64,000 nucleotides of DNA from Stieleria mannarensis (GTDB taxonomy: Bacteria > Planctomycetota > Planctomycetia > Pirellulales > Pirellulaceae). The first letter of the stretch is position 1; every line of letters begins with the position of its first letter. Location: the NCBI RefSeq assembly GCF_014154935.1, contig NZ_JACEHH010000019.1, positions 62,001 through 126,000 on the forward strand, read 5' to 3'. Of this stretch, positions 43,694 to 52,012 are shown in pieces. Both the position numbers and the translations under genes were made by a program. The notes beneath the pieces are model-generated. The model saw nothing but the letters and a program-made list of their open reading frames with translations, was not told where the DNA came from and ran no database searches.

Positions 43694-44701
43694 CTACTCC
43701 AGGTTTTGCACCAGCTCACGCATCCGCTCGATCGCGCATTTGATTTCCACGACGATCGCCGAGACATCGGCGTGGGCGGATTTGGAGCCGATCGTGTTGG
43801 TTTCTCGGAACATTTCCTGGATGATGAAATCCAGCTTTCGCCCGACCGGTTCGTCTTTCGTCGCGTTCTTTTCTCCATCGGGGGTCTCGCCCCGCAGCAC
43901 CGATTGGAACAATTTCAGGTGGCCGTCCAAGCGGGTGACTTCCTCGCTGACGTCCGCCTTGTCGGCATACACCTGGACTTCGCGAAGCAGGTCGACCGCA
44001 TTGACTTCGGCATCGTATTCGGCCAGCACCCGCTTGACTTTTCCCTCCAGGCGGACGCGATAGCTTTCGGCCGCCTGTGGGGCCAGTGATTCGATCGCAC
44101 GCACATGGGCGGCAATCGTTGCGCATTCCCCCAGCAAGGTTTCGACCATGTGGGCGCCTTCTTGCTGCCGCATCGCCACCAGATTCTCCAGTGCATCGAT
44201 CACGACCAGGCGAGTCTGCTGGAAGATCTTCTCCGCCTGATCTCCCTCGGGCAGCGACCCGGTCAGCACGCCGGGCAGCGTCATCAGCGACGCGACGTCC
44301 AGTGAAACGTTCGCTGCGGATGCCGCCCCGGCTTGGTCGATCGCCGTTTGGCACTGACGGATGTACCCGGCCAACACGGTGTCGTTGATCTGAACCGGTG
44401 TCTGGCCCTGCTGGCGTTCGACGTTGATCGCCAGGTTGACCGATCCCCGGTGCAGGTACTTGCGGACGACCGATTCGATCCGCGATTCGCCGCCCGAAAG
44501 CGCGTCCGGCGTCCGGATCGAACACTTGAATCCGCGGTTGTTGACCGTCCGCAGTTCGACCGTCAGGGTGCCGATGTCGGTCGGCCCCGCGGCCCGCCCC
44601 TGCCCGGTCATGCTGCGAATTTGCCCGGTCATGCTGCGAATTTGCCCGGTCACACCGCCAGTGTCGCCGGCCGCTGCGATGGTCGATTGGTCTGAAGCCA
44701 T
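43694..44701 (-). CDS. yicC: YicC family endoribonuclease-like protein
   Basis: 335 residues; relatives are about 290. The family normally opens with an IRSMTG-GRA motif. Here the heptad TGQIRSM appears twice before TGQGRA because of a 21-bp tandem duplication (44601-44652). Further motifs: ELRTVNNRGFKCSIRTPDAL, RKYLHRGSVNLAINVE, and the C-terminal GRKLDFIIQEMFRETNTIGS KSAHADVSAIVVEIKCAIER MREL, which is diagnostic. YicC proteins act in RNA decay and growth-phase control. The first 20 residues are an added Ser/Thr/Gly-rich leader. Confidence 0.93.
   Translation of the reverse strand: MASDQSTIAAAGDTGGVTGQIRSMTGQIRSMTGQGRAAGPTDIGTLTVELRTVNNRGFKCSIRTPDALSGGESRIESVVRKYLHRGSVNLAINVERQQGQTPVQINDTVLAGYIRQCQTAIDQAGAASAANVSLDVASLMTLPGVLTGSLPEGDQAEKIFQQTRLVVIDALENLVAMRQQEGAHMVETLLGECATIAAHVRAIESLAPQAAESYRVRLEGKVKRVLAEYDAEVNAVDLLREVQVYADKADVSEEVTRLDGHLKLFQSVLRGETPDGEKNATKDEPVGRKLDFIIQEMFRETNTIGSKSAHADVSAIVVEIKCAIERMRELVQNLE
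44601..44652 (-). repeat. 21-bp in-frame tandem duplication in yicC
   Basis: TGCCCGGTCATGCTGCGAAT plus T occurs at 44601-44621 and 44622-44642, followed by a partial third copy to 44652. It encodes a repeated TGQIRSM heptad at the conserved N-terminal motif. The copies are identical, indicating a recent event. Confidence 0.9.
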
Positions 44702-44710
44702 GCAGCCGCC

Positions 44711-45271
44711 CTATTCGGGATTCGACTCGGTCGATTCGGCCGCAGCGTCCTCGTCCGGAGTGGCTTCAGCCGGAGCGTCCTCGGCTGGGGTGGTTTCAGC
44801 CGGAGTCAACTCCATTGACGGTGTGTCGGCTTCCGGATCGGAATCGGCAGCCGGCTGGTCCGACGCTGCCGGTTCTTCCGACAGCAATCCGCTCAGTCCG
44901 CTCAGTCCGCCGGCGCCGGTGGCGTCCGCGGAATCATCGGCCGGCGACTGCAACGCGGGGGTGTCGTCGATGGGGTAGTCGGCGTCATCGGCGGTCAGCG
45001 GGGGAACCCCCAACGAATACATCGCGATGGCGCAAACCAAACCCCAGATGATCGCCGAAACGGCGGTGATCAGGGTGAACGTGTCTCCCGCTTTGCTGCC
45101 GAAGGCACTTTGGCCACCGGGTCCTCCCAGGGCACCGGTCAGCCCGCCGCCTTTGCCGCGTTGGACCAGGATCAGCAGAATCAGGAACACCGAAAGCATG
45201 AACATCAGCCATCCCAGCACGGCGCTGCCGAGAGAACCCAGGATCAAGGTCTGATTGGTAAACATGGTCAT
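44711..45271 (-). CDS. secG: Preprotein translocase subunit SecG with acidic tail
   Basis: 186 residues against about 75-110 usually. Two TM helices ([20 protein letters not shown] and [20 protein letters not shown]) enclose the conserved loop [24 protein letters not shown]. The remaining 95 residues form an Ala/Asp/Glu/Pro/Ser tail with repetitive [17 protein letters not shown]-like units, predicted disordered. SecG aids SecYEG-SecA cycling. It sits 47 bp after tpiA and 9 bp before yicC. Confidence 0.93.
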   Translation of the reverse strand: MTMFTNQTLILGSLGSAVLGWLMFMLSVFLILLILVQRGKGGGLTGALGGPGGQSAFGSKAGDTFTLITAVSAIIWGLVCAIAMYSLGVPPLTADDADYPIDDTPALQSPADDSADATGAGGLSGLSGLLSEEPAASDQPAADSDPEADTPSMELTPAETTPAEDAPAEATPDEDAAAESTESNPE

Positions 45272-45318
45272 TGAAAATCCGTTGTCTGTCTTTGGATCGT
45301 AGGGAGGCCGACGGGAGA

Positions 45319-46074
45319 TCAGCCGGCGTTGATGATTGCGACGAAGTCATCCACTTTTAAACTGGCACCGCCGACCAGGGCGCCATCAATATTCGGTTGT
45401 CCGAGCAATTCCTTGGCGTTTCCGGGTTTCACGCTGCCGCCGTACTGGATTCGCATCTGCTGGGCGACTTCGTCGGTGAACAATTCACCGAGCAGTTTGC
45501 GGATGAACGCATGAACCTCTTCGGCCTGCTCGGGCGAGGCGGTTTTTCCGGTGCCGATAGCCCAAACGGGCTCATACGCGATGACGACGCCGGACGCCCG
45601 GGCTTCGTCCAGGCCATCGAGCGAGCCGCGGAGTTGTTCTTCGACGACGGCTTCGGTCTTGCCGCCCTCGCGGTCGTCGAGCGTTTCGCCGACGCAGACG
45701 ATTGGGACCAGATTGCCCGCCAGGGCGGCGGCCAGTTTCTCGCTGATCTGGGCATCGGTTTCACCCAGGATGGCGCGTCGTTCGCTGTGCCCCAGGATCA
45801 CGTATCGGCACCCGCTGTCACACAGCATGGCGGCGTTGACTTCGCCGGTGTAGGCACCGTCGTCGGCCGGGTACAGGTTTTGCGCCCCCAGCCCGACCGC
45901 GGATCCGGCCAGCACATCGGCGACCCGGCTGAGGTAGACCGAAGGGGGACAGACGACGACTTCGACGGTCGGGTTTTCGCCGACGGCATCGGCGATGCCT
46001 TGGGCCAACGACGCGCCGTCTGCGGCACGTGTGTTCATCTTCCAGTTTCCGGCGATAATGGTTCGGCGGCTCAC
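45319..46074 (-). CDS. tpiA: Triosephosphate isomerase
   Basis: 251 residues. [10 protein letters not shown] with Lys12, [10 protein letters not shown] with catalytic His96, [23 protein letters not shown] with catalytic Glu168 and the phosphate loop, and [33 protein letters not shown] near the end. It interconverts DHAP and G3P. Its ATG overlaps the TGA of aroF by four bases; tpiA-secG order is common in bacteria. Confidence 0.98.
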   Translation of the reverse strand: MSRRTIIAGNWKMNTRAADGASLAQGIADAVGENPTVEVVVCPPSVYLSRVADVLAGSAVGLGAQNLYPADDGAYTGEVNAAMLCDSGCRYVILGHSERRAILGETDAQISEKLAAALAGNLVPIVCVGETLDDREGGKTEAVVEEQLRGSLDGLDEARASGVVIAYEPVWAIGTGKTASPEQAEEVHAFIRKLLGELFTDEVAQQMRIQYGGSVKPGNAKELLGQPNIDGALVGGASLKVDDFVAIINAG

Positions 46075-47108
46075 GCTGTCTTCTCCGGCAGGGGTGAAAT
46101 GGTTTTTCCTAGTAATTTGGCGAGCGATTTCAGCTGGCTCGTCAATTCGGCATATTGTTCGGGCAACAACGCCTGGGGTCCGTCACTCTTGGCGACTTCC
46201 GGGCAATCGTGCACTTCAATGTGAATCCCATCGGCCCCGGCGGCCAAGCCGGCCATGGCGCAGGCGGGAATCAATTCGGGCTTGCCCGTGGCGTGGGACG
46301 GGTCGACGATGATCGGCAAATGACTCAGCTGCTGCACCAACGGGACGGCGGCGACGTCGAACAAGTTGCGTGTCGCCGGGTCGAAACTCTTGAGCCCGCG
46401 TTCGCACAGCACCACGTTGGGATTGCCCTTGGACAAGATGTACTCGGCACACATCAGCAAATCTGTGACCGTCGCCGACATGCCGCGTTTAAGCAACACC
46501 GGTCGCTGAGAGGCGCCGACTTCGTTCAGCAACGCGAAGTTCTGCATGTTCCGGGCACCGACTTGCAGCATGTCGGCGTACTCGGCGACCCGTCCGACCA
46601 ACCGAGGGTCGGTCACCTCGGTCACGACCGGCATCCCATGGGCCTGGCCGACGTCCCGCAGTCGCTTCAGCCCCTCCTCGCCAAGTCCCTGGAACGCGTA
46701 CGGGCTGGTGCGCGGCTTGTAGGCGCCGCCGCGAAACAGGTTGGCACCGGCCGCGGCGACCTGCTCGGCAATCCGGTGCATGCGGTCCTCTTCTTCGACG
46801 CTGCACGGCCCGGCGATCATGCCGACAAACCCGCCGCCGATTTTGACGCCGCTGACATCAATCACGCTGGATTCGGGATGGGCTTCGCGGGACGCCAATT
46901 TGTAGGGCGGCAGCACCGGGACGACTTGCGCGACCCCCGGAATGGAGCGCACCGATTCGACGACGATCTTGGATTCGTCACCGATGATGCCGACGATCGT
47001 CCGATACGTCCCACGCGAAAGGTGGGCCTTCAACCCCATCGCTTCGACACGCTCGATGACGTGGTCGACTTGCTCGTCAGTCGCTCCGCCCTTGAGAATC
47101 AGAATCAC
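46071..47108 (-). CDS. aroF: 3-deoxy-7-phosphoheptulonate synthase (AroF, FBD type)
   Basis: 345 residues. An N-terminal ferredoxin-like domain ([20 protein letters not shown] to about 70) marks the type I-beta enzymes with a regulatory ACT/FBD-like domain. The barrel has [103 protein letters not shown], and DPSHATGK with metal and phosphate ligands. It makes DAHP from PEP and erythrose 4-phosphate, the first shikimate-pathway step. First gene of the run aroF-tpiA-secG-yicC-gmk-rpoZ. Confidence 0.96.
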   Translation of the reverse strand: MILILKGGATDEQVDHVIERVEAMGLKAHLSRGTYRTIVGIIGDESKIVVESVRSIPGVAQVVPVLPPYKLASREAHPESSVIDVSGVKIGGGFVGMIAGPCSVEEEDRMHRIAEQVAAAGANLFRGGAYKPRTSPYAFQGLGEEGLKRLRDVGQAHGMPVVTEVTDPRLVGRVAEYADMLQVGARNMQNFALLNEVGASQRPVLLKRGMSATVTDLLMCAEYILSKGNPNVVLCERGLKSFDPATRNLFDVAAVPLVQQLSHLPIIVDPSHATGKPELIPACAMAGLAAGADGIHIEVHDCPEVAKSDGPQALLPEQYAELTSQLKSLAKLLGKTISPLPEKTA

Positions 47109-47221
47109 GGTGAATCGCAGGAAACAAAATGGGGAAGAATCGGGCCGGGAAAGGAATCGAAGCGGGAGAGTCTAGCGATCCGGGGGGCGGTTCGTCGAGG
47201 CCAAAGGTTTTTGCGGGGCGG

Positions 47222-47289
47222 AAAGACAGTCCCCGTGTTCTCCCAACTCGGCTCGGTTGGCCAAAGGCGACCTCCAAGGCAGGCCTAGC
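47222..47289. repeat. Dispersed repeat family 4, diverged copy C
   Basis: GACAGTCCCCGTGTTCTCCC AACTCGGC at the left and GGCGACCTCCAAGGCAGGCC TAGCCC at the right resemble 28519-28605. It lies between the divergent aroF and DUF1592 genes (47109-47508), a stretch with no gene in which both promoters should lie. Confidence 0.6.
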
Positions 47290-47508
47290 CCCAAACCCCT
47301 CTTTATTCCAGCGGTGATTGACGACACGATTCTCGAGTGGCCTGGGGAAACTGGAGACAAAATCCGGGGGGATTCGTCCATCCTGTCTTAATTGGCCCAG
47401 AACCGTCGATTTCTCTGGAAAAAGGTGACCGGATTCCTACAATTAACTGTCCCTTCCCATCACCGCGGTCGGGTGTGCCGTCGGTCGGGTGCGTTTTGTC
47501 GCCCGCCG

Positions 47509-50118
47509 ATGAATCCCGATTGCGGTCCCGCCTACAAACTACCCGCTGGTTTTTCCGTGTTCGATCACCCGATCGCAATACGTCCCTACGACGTCCTGCC
47601 TCGCTACAACCGCTCGACCTTCGGATTGACGATCGCGCGTCCATCGCCGCTGGCCTGTTTGCTCGCCTGCCTCTGGATCGTCGCCGACGGGGCGTCTTCG
47701 CAGGCCGCCCCACCGGCCGATGAACAAACGGCGGCATCCGAGGCGCTCGCCGAATGGCAATCGAGCGGGTTGCCACTGATGCAGGCCTACTGTGTGGATT
47801 GTCACAACGAAGACGTCCAGGAAGGCGGCTTGGACCTGAGCCCCTTTGAAACGCTGAGCGACCTGACCACGGCGGAAGTCAAACGCGTGCTGGAAATGGT
47901 CCGCTTCGGCGCGATGCCGCCGGAAGACTACGACACGCCGGAGATCGAAGAACGCAAGTTGTTGGTCTCGTCGCTGGAGGCCACGATGTATTCCTCGACT
48001 TGCGATCTGACACCGCGAGCGGGAAAGGTCACCGTTCGGCGACTCAACCGAAGCGAGTACAACAACACCATCCGCGATTTATTCGGGATGGATCTGCGAC
48101 CGGCCGATCGGTTTCCTTCCGATGAAGTCGGCGCGGGGTTTGACAACAACGGCGATGTGCTGTCGCTCAGTCCGATGTTGATCGAAAAGTTCATCGAAGC
48201 GGCGGAGTCCGTCTCGCGTCAAGTGATCGTCGATCCCGCCGACCTGCCGGAATTGCGTCTTGATGTTCCCCCCGACCAGATCCCGATTTATGGCGAGCCG
48301 AAGATCGGCAGTTTCAACGGCCGCTTTATTGATGGTGAAAGTTTTGCCTGGATCGATTTGGAAACGCCCTTTGACGGCGAGTACCGCATCGATGTGCGTG
48401 GCGGAGCGACCTCGAAAGATCGCGGCCGCGTGAACGTTGCGATTTGCGATGCCAGCGGAACGTTGCTGGCCACCGACGGGCTGGATTATTTCGGCGGAGG
48501 CGGTAGCGCGGATTCGATGAACAAGACCATTGAGTTGTCCAAGGGGAAACACCGCTTGATCTTTGTTCCCGTTTTGGATGATCGAGAGTTGAAGGTGGGG
48601 GAGACCAAGTTTGAATCCGTCACCAACCTGGATCCGGATCGCGTCAAATCGATCCTGGCAAAACGTGGCAAACCCGTCCCGGTAGAGCGAGGAATCGATT
48701 CGGATGCCTTTCCATTCATGTTCCGTTCCTTCAAGGTCAGCGGTCCGAGAAAGCATCCACGCGAGGCCCATCCGCCGAAGCAGTTTGAAATTGTCCGTCA
48801 CGACGCGCTGAAGAAAGGAGGCCGTTATCGCGATGTGGAAAAAGTGGCGCTGAAGAATTTAAAACCACTGATGCAAATGGTTTTTCGTGGTCCGGTGACC
48901 GACGAAGAGGTTCGCCCTTACGCGGAATTGGTCGAACAGTCGGTCAAGGACGGGGCATCGTACCATCGGGCGACACAAATCGCATTGTCGGCAATCTTGG
49001 TCAGTCCGCGTTTCCTGTTTCGTGTCGAGACGCCGCCGGCCGACAGTCAACCGAATGCGTTCGGAGACGTTCCGCTTTCCCAACACCAACTCGCGACGCG
49101 GTTGTCGTACTTTTTGTGGAGCAGCACGCCGGATCAAACCTTGTTGGAACAGGCCGATCGCAATCAGTTGGACGTGGAACGATTGAAAGGCCACGTCGAA
49201 CGCATGCTTGCCGATCAAAAGGCCGATGCGTTGGCATCGGATTTTGCCGCCCAGTGGTTGGGGCTGCGGAACCTGACCGATCACGAGGCCGACGGCAAAC
49301 GGTTTCCGACGTTTGATGACCAACTGAAATCGGCGATGGTGCGTGAAACCGAAGCATTGTTTCTGCACATTTTGCGAGAGAACCTGCCGGTCGGCGAGTT
49401 CCTGACGGCCGACTACACGTTCGTCAATCAGCCGCTGGCCCGGCATTACGGATTGAACGTCGATGATGCGTCCCAGAGCGGTCAGCGGTATCAAAAGGTT
49501 TCGTTGTCCGGCACGCCCCGCCGCGGATTGCTTTCTCATGCCAGCGTATTGACGTTGACCAGCACGCCCAATCGCACCAGTCCCGTGCTGCGTGGCAAGT
49601 GGATTCTGGAAAACATCCTGGGGACCAAAGCGCCGGATCCGCCGGCGGGTGTCCCCGATTTAGATGAAGGGAAGTCTGCCGACAACAACGCAACGCTTCG
49701 CGAGCAGCTCGAACTGCACCGTCAAAGTCCGTCCTGTGCGTCCTGCCATCGTGTGATGGATCAATTGGGCTTCGGCTTGGATGACTTTGACGCGATCGGC
49801 CAATACCGTACCGAAGAGGGCGGCAAACCGATCGACGCCAGCGGCGCGCTGCCTGACGGGCGGTCCTTTAACGGGGGCGCCGAACTGAGCGGCATGTTGG
49901 CCGAGACCGAGATCGAGGGGCTGGCCCGAACGTTGGCCGAGCGATTGCTGACCTTTGCCATCGGCCGCGAACTGACACCCGACGACCGTTGCACGATCGA
50001 CGAAATCATCGAACACACGCGTGGCAATCAATTTCGTTTGGCCGACCTGGTCAGCGAAGTCGTCCTCAGCCGCCAATTCCGATTCCAAACTTACGACGCC
50101 GACGCGACCAAACGGTAG
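47509..50118 (+). CDS. DUF1587/1592/1588/1585 c-type cytochrome protein
   Basis: About 869 residues from the ATG at 47509; upstream starts are possible. A hydrophobic signal segment (ACLLACLWIVADGASSQA) is followed by a planctomycete cytochrome-like haem motif, MQAYCVDCHNEDVQEGGLDL S. Then come DUF1587 (VTVRRLNRSEYNNTIRDLFG), a carbohydrate-binding-like module (about 260-370), and DUF1592 (ILVSPRFLFRVE... then QLATRLSYFLWSSTPDQTLL). DUF1588 (GLLSHASVLTLTSTPNRTSP VLRGKWI) with CASCHRVMDQLGFGLDDFDA IG follows, and DUF1585 ends the chain. Two CxxCH motifs suggest electron transfer. It forms a pair with the DUF1552 gene 24 bp downstream, a recurrent planctomycete arrangement of unproven function. 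Confidence 0.92.
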   Translation: MNPDCGPAYKLPAGFSVFDHPIAIRPYDVLPRYNRSTFGLTIARPSPLACLLACLWIVADGASSQAAPPADEQTAASEALAEWQSSGLPLMQAYCVDCHNEDVQEGGLDLSPFETLSDLTTAEVKRVLEMVRFGAMPPEDYDTPEIEERKLLVSSLEATMYSSTCDLTPRAGKVTVRRLNRSEYNNTIRDLFGMDLRPADRFPSDEVGAGFDNNGDVLSLSPMLIEKFIEAAESVSRQVIVDPADLPELRLDVPPDQIPIYGEPKIGSFNGRFIDGESFAWIDLETPFDGEYRIDVRGGATSKDRGRVNVAICDASGTLLATDGLDYFGGGGSADSMNKTIELSKGKHRLIFVPVLDDRELKVGETKFESVTNLDPDRVKSILAKRGKPVPVERGIDSDAFPFMFRSFKVSGPRKHPREAHPPKQFEIVRHDALKKGGRYRDVEKVALKNLKPLMQMVFRGPVTDEEVRPYAELVEQSVKDGASYHRATQIALSAILVSPRFLFRVETPPADSQPNAFGDVPLSQHQLATRLSYFLWSSTPDQTLLEQADRNQLDVERLKGHVERMLADQKADALASDFAAQWLGLRNLTDHEADGKRFPTFDDQLKSAMVRETEALFLHILRENLPVGEFLTADYTFVNQPLARHYGLNVDDASQSGQRYQKVSLSGTPRRGLLSHASVLTLTSTPNRTSPVLRGKWILENILGTKAPDPPAGVPDLDEGKSADNNATLREQLELHRQSPSCASCHRVMDQLGFGLDDFDAIGQYRTEEGGKPIDASGALPDGRSFNGGAELSGMLAETEIEGLARTLAERLLTFAIGRELTPDDRCTIDEIIEHTRGNQFRLADLVSEVVLSRQFRFQTYDADATKR

Positions 50119-50142
50119 CGAATCAACGAAGGAGAGAACTGA

Positions 50143-51507
50143 ATGATGAGCACGAAATCAAAAATGATTCAGCGCAAGATGGTGGATCGTCGGACCGTCC
50201 TACGAGGATCCGCAGCGGTGCTGGGGCTGCCGTTGTTGGAGGCGATGACGCCGATGGCGAAAAGCGCGTTTGCGTCAGCCGAAGCGATTGAGCGTCCGGT
50301 ACGCATGGCATGCATCTTTGTCCCCAACGGCGTGATCATGCCGCAGTGGAAACCGATCGTCGGCCCATCCGGTCAGCCGACCGATTGGGAATGCAGCGAG
50401 ACGCTGCAGCCGCTGGCGCCACTGAAGCACAAGTTGAACGTGATCTCCAATTTGACCCACGACAATGGACGCGGCTACAAAGATGGTGCCGGCGACCACG
50501 CCCGTTGCGGCGCGACGTTCTTGACCGCGGCGCGTCCGCTGAAAACCAGCGGCAACATCCGCCTGGGCGTTTCGGTGGACCAGGTCGCCGCGTCTCAATT
50601 GGCCGGACAGACACGCTTGCCGTCGATCGAACTCGGAATCGAAGGCAGCCGCAACGCCGGCAGCTGCGATTCCGGCTACAGCTGTGCCTACAGCAGCAAC
50701 ATCTCCTGGCGCAATGAGACTCAGCCGATGCCCAAGGAGACGATCCCACGCTTGGCGTTTGAACGGATGTTCGGCAGCGGTGACTTGGCCGAGCGGCGGG
50801 AATCCAACCGGATTCGCAAGAGCGTATTGGATGTCGTTCGCGGCGACGCACAACGGCTGATGAAACAACTCGGCCGAACCGACCAGCGAAAAATGGACGA
50901 GTATTTTTCGGGGGTCAGGGAAATCGAGCAGCGGATCGAACGCAGCGAACAAGAAGACGCCGCGGCACTGCCCGATCTCGAGGTCCCCTTCGGTCGCGTC
51001 GAAGCGTTCCGCGAACACGCGCGGTTGATGTTTGATCTGATGGTGCTCGCCTTCCAAACCGACACGACGCGGGTGGCGACCATGATGCTGGACAATGCTG
51101 GCGGCAACCGACGCTACACCGAGATCGGCGTCAGTGATGGGCACCACGGAATGAGCCACCACCGCGACAAGCCCGAACTGGTCGCGAATCTGCGCAAGAT
51201 CGATCGTTACCTGGTCGAGCAATACGCCTACTTCTTGGAGAAGCTCGACGCGACAGAGGACGCCGGCGGGTCGTTGTTGGATCAGTCGATGGTGCTCTAC
51301 GGCAGCGGCATCAGCGACGGCAATCGCCACCGTCACGAAGATTTGCCGATCGTGCTGGCCGGCAGTGCGTCAGGACAGGTCGAAACCGGCCGTTACCTCG
51401 ATGCCGGCAAAGAATGCCCGATGGCGAACCTGTTCCTCACCATGCTGGATCTGATGGGCACCCCTGCCGAATCAATCGGCGACAGCAGCGGACGTTTGAC
51501 GATTTAG
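50143..51507 (+). CDS. DUF1552 exported protein (Tat-type signal)
   Basis: 454 residues; GGAGAG lies upstream of ATG-ATG. The N-terminus DRRTVLRGSAAVLGLPLLEA resembles a twin-arginine signal. DUF1552 landmarks: RMACIFVPNGVIMPQWKP, LNVISNLTHDNGRGYKDGAG DHARCGATFLT, SGNIRLGVSVDQVAA, and TRVATMMLDNAGGNRRYTEI GVSDGHHGMSHH. MVLYGSGISDGNRHRHEDLP ends in an alkaline-phosphatase-like site shared with DUF1501 proteins. It is exported and translated from the DUF1592 operon; the reaction is unknown. Confidence 0.92.
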   Translation: MMSTKSKMIQRKMVDRRTVLRGSAAVLGLPLLEAMTPMAKSAFASAEAIERPVRMACIFVPNGVIMPQWKPIVGPSGQPTDWECSETLQPLAPLKHKLNVISNLTHDNGRGYKDGAGDHARCGATFLTAARPLKTSGNIRLGVSVDQVAASQLAGQTRLPSIELGIEGSRNAGSCDSGYSCAYSSNISWRNETQPMPKETIPRLAFERMFGSGDLAERRESNRIRKSVLDVVRGDAQRLMKQLGRTDQRKMDEYFSGVREIEQRIERSEQEDAAALPDLEVPFGRVEAFREHARLMFDLMVLAFQTDTTRVATMMLDNAGGNRRYTEIGVSDGHHGMSHHRDKPELVANLRKIDRYLVEQYAYFLEKLDATEDAGGSLLDQSMVLYGSGISDGNRHRHEDLPIVLAGSASGQVETGRYLDAGKECPMANLFLTMLDLMGTPAESIGDSSGRLTI

Positions 51508-51555
51508 AACCGCGTCGCTGTTTGCGGTTCGAGGTCATGCGGTTCTTAAAATCAG

Positions 51556-51656
51556 CCTCCTGGCAGGGAGGGTCGAACGCAGCGAGGGGCAGAGACGCCA
51601 AGTCAAGGAATTCACCCTCCCTGGCAGGGAGGGTCGAGCGCAGCGAGGGGAGGGTC
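51556..51656. repeat. Dispersed repeat family 3, two copies
   Basis: CCTCCTGGCAGGGAGGGTCG (from 51556) and ACCCTCCCTGGCAGGGAGGG (from 51614), each followed by the GAGCG-AGCGAGGGG tail. They lie downstream of the DUF1552 stop. The gap 51508-52012 carries only these repeats and the family 7 element. Confidence 0.8.
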
Positions 51657-51666
51657 GATTGGATTA

Positions 51667-51835
51667 GTGACGGATTTGATCGCAGCGGAAGTTGCCAAGA
51701 CGAATGCAGCGCGGGCCCTCTCGAGCGTTTGCTTGCTGCGCAAACGCCGTCTCTCCCGGAGAGAGAGGATCTAAACGGATTGCTAGAAGCCTCAATCATT
51801 CGATCGACATTCCGAGGCAGGCTGAAGGCGTAAAC
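51667..51835. repeat. Dispersed repeat family 7, copy B
   Basis: GTGACGGATTTGATCGCAGC at the left, then CCAAGACG, GGCCCTCTC-GCGTTTGCTTGC, CCGTCTCTCCCGGAGAG, and GATCGACATTCCGAGGC at the right. The reverse complement of 39797-39988 has the same landmarks in the same order and spacing. No open frame is conserved between the copies, so it is a non-coding mobile or structural repeat. Confidence 0.72.
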
Positions 51836-52012
51836 GCCTGTTAAATCAGAGGTTAAATGCCAAACGACCTCACCGGCGGGGAGGGCGTTCAGGGGGGCTG
51901 CCACAGTAAGATTTGAGGGCGGCGTGCACAAATTTGAATAAATCGCGGATTCCGGTCGACCACACACTTAGGGGGATGATTTCTTTTCCATTCGTGCTGG
52001 TTCGGCCGTGCC

